A DNA stretch of 64,000 nt from Succinivibrio faecicola (GTDB lineage: Bacteria; Pseudomonadota; Gammaproteobacteria; Enterobacterales; Succinivibrionaceae): positions 38,928-102,927 of the forward strand of contig NZ_JAGFNY010000003.1 of the NCBI RefSeq assembly GCF_019448115.1. The letters run 5' to 3'. The notes beneath the pieces were generated by a model that made no database searches, was not told where the DNA came from, and was given only the letters and a program-made list of their open reading frames with translations. Position 1 is the first letter of the stretch, and the number at the start of each line of letters is the position of its first letter. The position numbers and the translations under genes are program-made. This document shows, one piece after another, positions 45,500-53,063 of this stretch.

Positions 45500-46945
45500 T
45501 TAAACACCTGCAGGTTCATCAGCTACAGGACGCTTGCCAAATACTAAAAGTGCTACAAGACAAGCTAAACCAAATACAATACCAACACCATTTGAAACTG
45601 TCAGATCCATACCGAATCCCATATTAGGCTCGTATAGAATATATGCAGCTGCAATAGATGTTATGAATGTTGCAGGAATTGATGCTATCCAGTGCAGTTT
45701 GTTTCTTCTGTACAGGTATGCTGCAGCCGCCCATAAAGCGATTGCTGCAAGTGACTGATTTGACCAGCCGAAGTATCTCCAGATAACGTTGAAATCAACC
45801 TGGGATAAGATTATACCGATGATGAAAACAGGTACTGCAATTAAAAGTCTACTGGTTGCCTTTGTTTGCTCAGTATGAATAGCCTCTGCAATTGTCAGAC
45901 GGCATGCTCTAAATGCTGTATCACCAGAGGTGATTGGCAGAATAACTACACCAAGAATTGCAAGAATACCACCGATAGGACCCAGCAGATCACGGCAGCT
46001 TTCAAATACTACTGATGCAGGACCACCAGCGTTCATTAGCTCCTGAGCTGTTGGATAGAATGTCATACCAACAGTAACCCATACAAGACCGATAAAGCCT
46101 TCTGCTACCATTCCACCGTAGAATACCATTCTGCCTTCTTTTTCATTTTCAAGACAGCGAGCCATCAGAGGTGACTGTGTGGAGTGGAATCCTGACAAGG
46201 CACCACAGGCGATTGTAATGAATACTAAAGGCCAGATTGGCAGCCCCTTAGGATGTGGATTAACATCAAAATCACACCATGAATAGAAATCACCTGATTT
46301 GTAGACGAATAGACCGATTGTAACACCGATAGCCATTATGATAAGCAGTGCACCGAAGATTGGGTATATTCTTCCGATGATCTTATCGATAGGCACGATT
46401 GTTGCCAAAAAGTAGTAAGCGAAAATGATAACAATCCAGAATGTCATTGTCAGGTTGTTATCAAAGTAACCTGCAGTCAGTTTTGCAAGCAGTCCTGCAG
46501 GAGCAGTTGCAAAAACAACACCAACAAGTAAAAGGAGGATAGTAGCAAACACGCGCATTACGTATTTTGCACCTTTTCCAAGGTTGTAACCTACGATATC
46601 AGGAACATTTGCACCGCCATATCGTACAGACAGCATACCAGAGAAGTAATCATGAACGGCACCTGCAAAGATTGTTCCGAATACTACCCATAGTAATGCA
46701 ACAGGACCGTACAGAGCACCAAGGATAGGTCCGAATACAGGTCCGACACCGGCAATATTCAATAGCTGAATAAGCCAGAGCTTCCATTTTGGCATTGCAA
46801 CGAAGTCAACACCATCATTTTTTAGTTTTGCAGGGGTAGCTCTTTCAGGTTTGATACCGAAGACCTTCTCCACAAACTTACCATATACCAAATATCCTAC
46901 TATAAGCATAGCTACAGCAAGGATAAACCACATGAATCTTGGCAT
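45500..46945 (-). CDS. Carbon starvation protein CstA family transporter
   Basis: CstA-family proteins are inner-membrane carriers for peptides or pyruvate and are induced at low carbon. The 481-residue protein has many membrane helices and typical segments: FGPILGALYGPVALLWVVFGTIF, GAVHDYFSGMLSVRYGG, CGALSGFHSTQSPLMARCL and the GDTAFRACRL motif. It is clearly shorter than E. coli CstA (701) and matches the short form known from anaerobes. A GGAGGC ribosome site lies before the ATG. Substrate is not known from sequence. The gene is monocistronic, with 177 bases of non-coding DNA before the divergent-looking hydrolase gene upstream. Confidence 0.92.
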   Translation of the reverse strand: MPRFMWFILAVAMLIVGYLVYGKFVEKVFGIKPERATPAKLKNDGVDFVAMPKWKLWLIQLLNIAGVGPVFGPILGALYGPVALLWVVFGTIFAGAVHDYFSGMLSVRYGGANVPDIVGYNLGKGAKYVMRVFATILLLLVGVVFATAPAGLLAKLTAGYFDNNLTMTFWIVIIFAYYFLATIVPIDKIIGRIYPIFGALLIIMAIGVTIGLFVYKSGDFYSWCDFDVNPHPKGLPIWPLVFITIACGALSGFHSTQSPLMARCLENEKEGRMVFYGGMVAEGFIGLVWVTVGMTFYPTAQELMNAGGPASVVFESCRDLLGPIGGILAILGVVILPITSGDTAFRACRLTIAEAIHTEQTKATSRLLIAVPVFIIGIILSQVDFNVIWRYFGWSNQSLAAIALWAAAAYLYRRNKLHWIASIPATFITSIAAAYILYEPNMGFGMDLTVSNGVGIVFGLACLVALLVFGKRPVADEPAGV

Positions 46946-47122
46946 AGAAGCCTCCTTATGTTTTTGACTTATAAGGGGATCTTAATTATTCCTTTAATAT
47001 CAGTGGCTTTATATATGCAAATTTGATACACAGTACACATTAAAAAAGGATAAAACATGAGTTTTATCACGTTTGTATGATGTATAAAAATCGTATTTGT
47101 CTGTAAATTAAGAAAAAAATTA

Positions 47123-47845
47123 CTAAATCGTATTCTTTAGGATCTGAGTTTTCTTTACAAAATCCTTTAGAAGAAGGCTCGATTTATCATTGTATTTATA
47201 ATCATATTCAGGATGCCATTGAACAGCTACCATGTAAGGATGTGTGGTACTGCTTACTGCTTCTATAATACCGTCCTGTGAGATACCGTTTATCATCAGA
47301 TCCTTTCCTAAATCCTTGATAGACTGATGATGAATACTGTTTACCTTAATATTTGAAATTTCAAACAGATAAGACAGATATGAGTTATCTACTAAAGTAA
47401 CATTATGAGATGGAGTGCAATAAGGTTTTTCCTGATGATGATTAATCTCTGATTTGCCTTGAGAAACAATATCCTGATAGAGAGTCCCTCCTTGCATAAC
47501 GTTGATAAACTGCAATCCTCTGCAGATCCCTAAAATTGTTTTCTTCTTTAAAATAGCATGGTTGTAGACAGTTACACTCAGATTGTCAAGAATATCAAGA
47601 CACTCACCACAGTAGTCAGCCTTTTGCTCATTGTAAAGTTTTGGTGATACATCCTGACCGCCTGTGAAAAGAAAACCGTCACAGTATGAGCATATCTGTT
47701 CAAGAACATCTTTTTTGTCAGTATATGGAAGAATAATAGGACAAGCGCCGTGATCAACCAGTGCATTTATATAGTCAGGAAGCATCCATATGCTGTCTAA
47801 TTGAGTGTCATATAAAGGCAAAACGCCTATAACAGTCTGTGTCAT
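47123..47845 (-). CDS. Gamma-glutamyl-GABA hydrolase family protein (class I amidotransferase-like, peptidase C26)
   Basis: The 240-residue protein is a class I glutamine amidotransferase-like hydrolase of the PuuD/peptidase C26 group, which cuts gamma-glutamyl bonds such as that in gamma-glutamyl-GABA. Visible are the FTGGQDVSPKLYNE segment, the nucleophile elbow GICRGLQFINVMQGGTLYQD with catalytic Cys and the C-terminal QWHPEYDYK with catalytic His. The ATG is preceded by AAGGAG. No putrescine-catabolism genes are nearby, so the substrate is open. It runs divergently from the BASS transporter at 48010. Confidence 0.9.
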   Translation of the reverse strand: MTQTVIGVLPLYDTQLDSIWMLPDYINALVDHGACPIILPYTDKKDVLEQICSYCDGFLFTGGQDVSPKLYNEQKADYCGECLDILDNLSVTVYNHAILKKKTILGICRGLQFINVMQGGTLYQDIVSQGKSEINHHQEKPYCTPSHNVTLVDNSYLSYLFEISNIKVNSIHHQSIKDLGKDLMINGISQDGIIEAVSSTTHPYMVAVQWHPEYDYKYNDKSSLLLKDFVKKTQILKNTI

Positions 47846-48009
47846 AAAATCTCCTTTTCTTCGATTTTATATAAAAAGAAGAAAAGAATTTCAAAATGAC
47901 TATATTTGAACATAATGCATGAATTAAGTGCTAAAAATGTACAAAAATAGTGATGAATTTTCAAATTGGATCTACAATGCAAAAAAACTTTTTTTTAGGA
48001 CGATTATTC

Positions 48010-48999
48010 ATGAAAACTGTACTGAATCTTATTGCGGCAGTAAGTTCTTTCTTTTCAAGAACCTTTGCCTATATAGTTATTGTATTTGCTCTGATTGCAT
48101 ATTTCTTTCCAGATGGATTTACAAAGATTGCACCATACATTGCTTATCTACTTGGTATTGTAATGTTTGGTATGGGACTGACCATGCAGCCAAAGGATTT
48201 TGCTGAAGTTCTGAAAAGACCTGTAATGGTTCTGTCAGGTGTTGCAGGACAGTTCATTTTAATGCCAGTAATTGCTTATGTTCTGGTTTTTGTATTCAGT
48301 TTCTTTACTGATATGCCTGAGTTCTCATCAATTGCTGCAGGTGTTCTGCTTTTAGGATGCTGTCCTGGCGGTACTTCATCTAATGTTATGTCATATCTGG
48401 CAAAAGCTGATGTTCCTTTATCTGTGACGATTACTGCATGTACAACACTTTTAGCTCCTGTTGTTACACCAGCTTTATTCTACCTGATGGCCAGTCAGTG
48501 GGTAGATATTGATCCTGTAGCCATGTTCTATTCAATCATTAAAATTGTGATCCTTCCAATCGTTGGCGGTGTCATTGTAAATTTACTGTTCAAAAATGCA
48601 GTAAAGAAGGTTATCGTATCACTTCCACTTGTAAGTATTGTTGCAATTGTAGCTATTGTATGTGCTGTTGTTGCACTGAATGCTCAACGTTTAGCACAGA
48701 CTGGTGCAATCATCTTTGTTCTGGTAGTACTGCACAACTGCATAGGTTATGCTCTTGGTTATTTGATGGGGGCGATCTTTAAATTCAGATTGTCTGCCAA
48801 AAAGACTGTAGCTATTGAAGTTGGTATGCAGAATTCAGCTCTGTCAGTAACACTTGCACAGAATTTAGCTAAAACTGGAGCAATCGATCCGATTGCTGCT
48901 GTTCCTGGTGCCATTTTCTCTGTATGGCACAACATATCAGGACCGATTGTTGCTACTATCTTTGCAAATATGAAAGATAAAAAGGACAATAGCAAGTAA
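48010..48999 (+). CDS. Bile acid:sodium symporter (BASS) family transporter
   Basis: This is an inner-membrane secondary transporter with about nine or ten helices, of the bile acid:Na+ symporter fold that in bacteria imports organic anions such as pantothenate or keto acids. I prefer the ATG at 48010 (AGGA just upstream; MKTVLNLIAAVSSFFSR, 329 residues). In-frame GTG/ATG codons at 47950-47953 would add a tail without ribosome site. Motifs seen are GMGLTMQPKDFAE, LLGCCPGGTSSNVMSYLAKAD and EVGMQNSALSVTLA, all typical. The substrate is unknown. A terminator follows. Confidence 0.92.
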   Translation: MKTVLNLIAAVSSFFSRTFAYIVIVFALIAYFFPDGFTKIAPYIAYLLGIVMFGMGLTMQPKDFAEVLKRPVMVLSGVAGQFILMPVIAYVLVFVFSFFTDMPEFSSIAAGVLLLGCCPGGTSSNVMSYLAKADVPLSVTITACTTLLAPVVTPALFYLMASQWVDIDPVAMFYSIIKIVILPIVGGVIVNLLFKNAVKKVIVSLPLVSIVAIVAIVCAVVALNAQRLAQTGAIIFVLVVLHNCIGYALGYLMGAIFKFRLSAKKTVAIEVGMQNSALSVTLAQNLAKTGAIDPIAAVPGAIFSVWHNISGPIVATIFANMKDKKDNSK

Positions 49000-49460
49000 T
49001 AAGTGAAATTCTGATGTTATAACAGTAACAATCCTCCTTATACATAAAAGTATCGGAGGATTTTTTTGTTTTTGAGTTTACAACTGATTTATCAAAGAAT
49101 GTAAGATTGGAAAGGTGATTTTCGATTCTACGTACTATCTTTAAAAAAATATGCACTTTCTGGCAGGAATAAGCAAAATAAGAGACTCAAATAGCATTGC
49201 AGATTTTTTGACTGAAGAGAGTGAATATTCAAGATGTCAGCATCTCAGTCATCCTTGCACTCCAAGCTGTTAGTCTCTGCATTAGAATGATCCTTCCTTT
49301 GCAGGTGGAGAATGTAAAACTATTTCAACGCTAAAATGCTTTTTGTAAGATAGAAACAGTATTTCTTTAAAATACAAAAATAATAAATACTGATTAAGAT
49401 ATTGAACATATCCTCTGTATGTATGAAGAATATACAGAGGATAAATTTGATGAAAACTAA
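49000..49460. other. 461-base region with a terminator and a possible coding remnant
   Basis: Just after the BASS transporter, a hairpin (AATCCTCC with GGAGGATT, about 49030-49061) followed by TTTTTTT ends its transcript. The middle, about 49150-49355, has protein-like frames (for example ISKIRDSNSIADFLTEE and later FAGGECKTISTLKCFL) interrupted by stops, which may be a decayed gene that I cannot name. The rest is AT-rich without signal. Confidence 0.45.
49030..49068 (+). terminator. Rho-independent terminator after the BASS transporter
   Basis: AATCCTCC and GGAGGATT pair across a 16-base loop and are followed by seven T residues. Confidence 0.8.
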
Positions 49461-50105
49461 TTAAAGCTGGTGCTGAATTTTTTCAATAGCAAGATGGTAG
49501 ATATTTTCAAGTGACTGTTCTGTAGTAGTCTTGTACAGTGTCTTTGTATCTGTAATTACCTTTCTTGTCTGACGGTTCTTGAGCTTGAAGTGCTTTTGCA
49601 TATTGTTCTGCTGAGTGTAGATATCAAGCTCAATATCTGAATTTATATCATCAGTCATATTATCAAGACCAGCCCATGTCCAGAACTGTTTGATGCTTAC
49701 TGCAACTACAATAGTTTCTTCATCATCAGCAAAACCAGGTTCTACTACCTGATATCCAGCTTCACTAAACGCTCTTGAAATAAGCTTTCTAAACAAGTCA
49801 GCCACAGTGCTGTTCTTTGGCAGGAGCAGAGCACCTGACTGTTCATTGAACATATTCTTGAGTCTTGCATAAGCTCTTGATTTGTAATCTTTTGACAAGA
49901 TCTTTCCTGATGGAAGATTAGGCTGCTTTGCGTTGCCGATAAACATACGATTATCAGTTACATCTGCAATCATTACCTTTGGTCCATTTTTTGGCTCATC
50001 AATATATGTTGGTAATTTTAAATCTACAGCCTTTTCGCTGTTAGAGCATGCACTGAGATTAAGGGCGATACATGCTACAAGAAGTAATTTGATCAGTAGT
50101 TTCAT
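49461..50105 (-). CDS. YajG-like lipoprotein
   Basis: The 214-residue product starts with a clear lipoprotein signal (LLIKLLLVACIALNLSAC, lipid-modified Cys20). The rest resembles the YajG lipoprotein group in layout: an early VMIADVTDNR strand, then LFRKLISRAFSEAGYQVVEP, a VAVSIKQFW strand and long amphipathic segments near the end. Function of the group is unknown. It is longer than E. coli YajG (192). slyX lies 11 bases upstream on the same strand, so the two are co-transcribed. Confidence 0.72.
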   Translation of the reverse strand: MKLLIKLLLVACIALNLSACSNSEKAVDLKLPTYIDEPKNGPKVMIADVTDNRMFIGNAKQPNLPSGKILSKDYKSRAYARLKNMFNEQSGALLLPKNSTVADLFRKLISRAFSEAGYQVVEPGFADDEETIVVAVSIKQFWTWAGLDNMTDDINSDIELDIYTQQNNMQKHFKLKNRQTRKVITDTKTLYKTTTEQSLENIYHLAIEKIQHQL

Positions 50106-50116
50106 AAGATATTACT

Positions 50117-50320
50117 CTAATAATGTGGTGGTGGTACTTCATCCTTCAGATCTCTGGTTGCGTATGGATCGCCAACTTTTGAGTAGAGGATTTTAAACTG
50201 TACTTTTAGTTTATCTAAAGTTTCATATACAGAAGTTAGTTCATTAGACTGTTTTTCAAGTTCAGCCTCAAGCCAGGAAATTTTTTCCTCAAGCTCAACT
50301 AGCTTTTCACTGTCGGACAT
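50117..50320 (-). CDS. slyX: SlyX family coiled-coil protein
   Basis: SlyX is a short coiled-coil protein of unknown role in gammaproteobacteria. The ATG at 50320 (MSDSEKLVELEEKISWLEAELE, 67 residues) is preceded by GGAG; the upstream ATG at 50365 lacks a site. Heptad pattern runs to about residue 50, and the C terminus ends in DEVPPPHY, the SlyX signature (PPHY). The YajG-like gene follows. Confidence 0.92.
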   Translation of the reverse strand: MSDSEKLVELEEKISWLEAELEKQSNELTSVYETLDKLKVQFKILYSKVGDPYATRDLKDEVPPPHY

Positions 50321-50387
50321 TTTTTTCTCCTTTATAGCGGATAAAACATTATAATGTTTTTGCAAAAAATAATAAAAAGGAATTTAT

Positions 50388-50915
50388 ATGTCTTCTCAGG
50401 AACTTGTTGATATTGTTGATGAAAATAACGAGGTTATAAAAACTGTTACAAGAGCAAAGATGAGAAAAGATCAGTTGCCTCACAGAGCATCATATATTGC
50501 ACTTTGCAACAGTAAAGGTAATTTTCTTGTGGAGGTTAGAACTTTAAACAAGGATTATGCTCCGGGGCTTTTTGATGCTGTTGTAGGTGGTGTGATACAG
50601 CATGGAGAGGATTTTGATGAAAGTGCAAAAAGAGAACTTTTAGAAGAAGTTGGTATAGATGCTGATTTAAAGGAAGTAGAGTTTCACTCACTTGGTAACT
50701 GTAAAATAGTTGGCAAATCAAAAATGCGCTATTTTTATGGATATTTGTATCTAGCTAAAACCGATCTGATCACTAAAAGACAGGCAAGTGAGGTATCAGG
50801 TATTATGTATCTGCCATTTGAGGATATTATTAAATTAAAAGACTCTACAACTCATGATTCGGTTGTTGCTCTTCTGGAGATTATTAAAAGAGCAAAAGAG
50901 AAGAAACTACTGTAG
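50388..50915 (+). CDS. Nudix hydrolase (YfcD-type)
   Basis: Nudix enzymes hydrolyse nucleoside diphosphate derivatives. The 175-residue protein has a full Nudix box, GGVIQHGEDFDESAKREL followed by LEEVGI, near residues 66-90. The N-terminal half begins LVDIVDENNEVIKTVTRAKMR, a start seen in the YfcD/IPP-isomerase-like group. No other domain is present. It is divergent from slyX, and an AAGG ribosome site precedes the ATG. A hairpin follows the stop codon. Confidence 0.9.
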   Translation: MSSQELVDIVDENNEVIKTVTRAKMRKDQLPHRASYIALCNSKGNFLVEVRTLNKDYAPGLFDAVVGGVIQHGEDFDESAKRELLEEVGIDADLKEVEFHSLGNCKIVGKSKMRYFYGYLYLAKTDLITKRQASEVSGIMYLPFEDIIKLKDSTTHDSVVALLEIIKRAKEKKLL

Positions 50916-50924
50916 ATGTTTTTT

Positions 50925-50962
50925 TTGCGCCTTCGCAGAAAGACAACTTAAGGCGCAATACA
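50925..50962. terminator. Hairpin between the Nudix gene and corA
   Basis: TTGCGCCTT and AAGGCGCAA form a nine-pair stem across a 16-base loop between two convergent genes. T residues precede the first arm. Confidence 0.65.
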
Positions 50963-50990
50963 AGATTATTAATAACTGAAAGCTTTGTGC

Positions 50991-51944
50991 TTATAACCAG
51001 CCTTTCTTTCTAAAGAAGAAATATGTAATAGCTGCAGATAAAATCATCATTCCGATAGAAACCGGATAACCGTAATACCATTCTATTTCTGGCATAAACT
51101 TAAAGTTCATTCCATAAACAGATGCAATCCAGGTAGGAGGCATGAACACTACAGCAGCCACGGAGAAGATCTTGATGATGCTGTTCTGCTTCTGATTTGT
51201 ATAACCCATTGATGCTTCTAGCTGGAAGTTAATCTTGTTAGAAATAAATGAGGTGTGAGGCAGAATAGACTCAATATCGTTTAAAACCTCTTCAAGCACA
51301 CGGGACTGTCTGTCATCAATATAGCTTTCAAATGTCTTTCTGATAAATCTTAAAGCTCTTCTTGTATCGTGTAGAGCCTGCAGGATCTGAGAGTTCAACT
51401 CTTCCTGTAAAATAAGCTCTTCTAAAGTTTCCTTCACGTGAGAATCATCTGTTATCTGGTCGGATGTCTGTTCAAGAGTAAAGTAAGCATCCTCGATGAG
51501 ATCGGATAACTGATCAACCTTAAGATCCTGAAGTTTTAAAAGGATATCAAGAGCTGAGCGGATTTCAACCTTGTCATGTCTTATGTAGTATCTTAAAAGT
51601 CTGACAATTGAGATGTCATCTTCCCTGAATGAGATAAGAAGATTCTTTCTCATTGTAAAAGACATGTTCACACCACGGGTTTCATTTGAAAGTCTCTGTG
51701 GGAATAATGACAGGATATGAACACCGTCAGGACCTACTCTGAAACGGGATGATGACTCGATATCATCCATCTCATCCTCTTCAGGAACGTCCTCAACGAA
51801 TAAAGTTTCAAGCCAGGAGCGCTCTTCTTCATCAGGCTGATTAACATCAAGCCAGATAACATCGGCAGGAAGACTTTCTTTAGGACTGACCTGAACGATG
51901 CTTAATTTATCAGTGTCTTCATTTAAAATGCATGCTGAAATCAT
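50991..51944 (-). CDS. corA: CorA magnesium/cobalt transporter
   Basis: CorA is a pentameric Mg2+ channel of the inner membrane. The 317 residues end with the two transmembrane helices. The first carries the selectivity motif GMN (YGMNF, near residue 281), and the last is IGMMILSAAITYFFF, followed by a short basic tail. The long cytosolic N-terminal domain has the acidic helices of CorA (DVPEEDEMDDIESSS region) and the QKQNSIIKIFSVAAVVFMPPTW segment leading into the membrane. Normal length and motifs. Confidence 0.96.
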   Translation of the reverse strand: MISACILNEDTDKLSIVQVSPKESLPADVIWLDVNQPDEEERSWLETLFVEDVPEEDEMDDIESSSRFRVGPDGVHILSLFPQRLSNETRGVNMSFTMRKNLLISFREDDISIVRLLRYYIRHDKVEIRSALDILLKLQDLKVDQLSDLIEDAYFTLEQTSDQITDDSHVKETLEELILQEELNSQILQALHDTRRALRFIRKTFESYIDDRQSRVLEEVLNDIESILPHTSFISNKINFQLEASMGYTNQKQNSIIKIFSVAAVVFMPPTWIASVYGMNFKFMPEIEWYYGYPVSIGMMILSAAITYFFFRKKGWL

Positions 51945-52126
51945 ACATCCTCCTAAAGAAAAAGAAGCCTATTTTAACTTCGGTTTATACACAAATCCTG
52001 TCAGGAAACCTGTCCTGCTTAAAAAAAACGCTTTATTCTTTCACAAAACTGCAAAAAAAACATTAAATTTTTTGTAAAAAATGTAAATAATATTTTATAA
52101 AAAATCAAATTTGTCTTTTATTACAA

Positions 52127-52777
52127 TTACTTAACTAAATGTTCAAAATTTTTCCAGTAGGCACCAAAGTCTGGAAGAATATGTGCTCTTAGAAGGGTTA
52201 CAACACGACCAATATTTCTTTCCTTGATTGCATTAGCAATATTCTGATGCTCGATTATGGATTTTTGCATGTGTTCCATATTGTTGCCAAGTCTGTTTCT
52301 AGCTGTGTTCATTATTGCAGAAATTCTTTCAAATGATGAAATGAAATAGCTGTTTTCACACAGATCTACAAGGTTTTTATGGAAAACAGAATCCTGATAA
52401 AGATAATCCTCACCATTGTTAGAAGATAGAGCAAATTTCATTTTTACAATTACTTTTTCTGTTTCTTCTATTAATCTTTCCTGATTTATAGCAAAAGAAA
52501 GGATCACACTTTGAGATTCAATTACAAATCTGAAGTTTAATAGATCCAAAAGTTCTTTTGAATTTAATGAGAATACATATGTTCCACTTTTAGCTTTTCT
52601 TACAACAAGACCTTCAGCCTGCAGTCGTTTTAAGGCATCACGGATAGGAGCCTTGTTAGCTGTAATAAGCTGTTCAAGCATTCTTTCGGAGATCTTCTCG
52701 CCCATAGCAAAAGAGCCCTGGATGATTTTCTCTTTTATCTGCTCATATACAATATCTTTCTGAAGATTATGCTCCAT
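52127..52777 (-). CDS. GntR-family transcriptional regulator, FCD type
   Basis: The 216-residue protein has an N-terminal winged helix-turn-helix (about residues 8-72; IIQGSFAMGEKISERMLEQL, APIRDALKRLQAEGLVV). A C-terminal all-helical FCD ligand-binding domain (about 80-210) includes FRFVIESQSV and HKNLVDLCENSYF. Such regulators usually respond to small organic acids or sugars. The target is not visible: the upstream gene on the other strand is the phosphate transporter at 53064, 286 bases away, which is a candidate but not proven. Confidence 0.92.
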   Translation of the reverse strand: MEHNLQKDIVYEQIKEKIIQGSFAMGEKISERMLEQLITANKAPIRDALKRLQAEGLVVRKAKSGTYVFSLNSKELLDLLNFRFVIESQSVILSFAINQERLIEETEKVIVKMKFALSSNNGEDYLYQDSVFHKNLVDLCENSYFISSFERISAIMNTARNRLGNNMEHMQKSIIEHQNIANAIKERNIGRVVTLLRAHILPDFGAYWKNFEHLVK

Positions 52778-53063
52778 ACCATACCTTAAAAAAATAAAGA
52801 TTTTTATAGATTAAGATCAGTTTCGTCTTAAAAACAAGATAAAAATATTATATAAACTGCAATCTAAATATTCACAAAAATTAACAAAAGATAGTTAAAT
52901 ATAATAAAAATATGTGAATAACATCACAATTATTTTATTTTACATAAATTTAACAAAGTATTGAATAGAACTTTACGAATCAAGTAAAAAATAAAATATA
53001 TCTACCAAAAAAGTAATTAGATCTAGTAAAATTACCCCCAAAGTATATAACTTAAGGAACACC

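Noticed and set aside
49935..49942. GCCGATAA on the plus strand inside the YajG-like gene
   Set aside because: Coding sequence of the opposite strand, no -35 element, and no flagellar gene follows on that strand.
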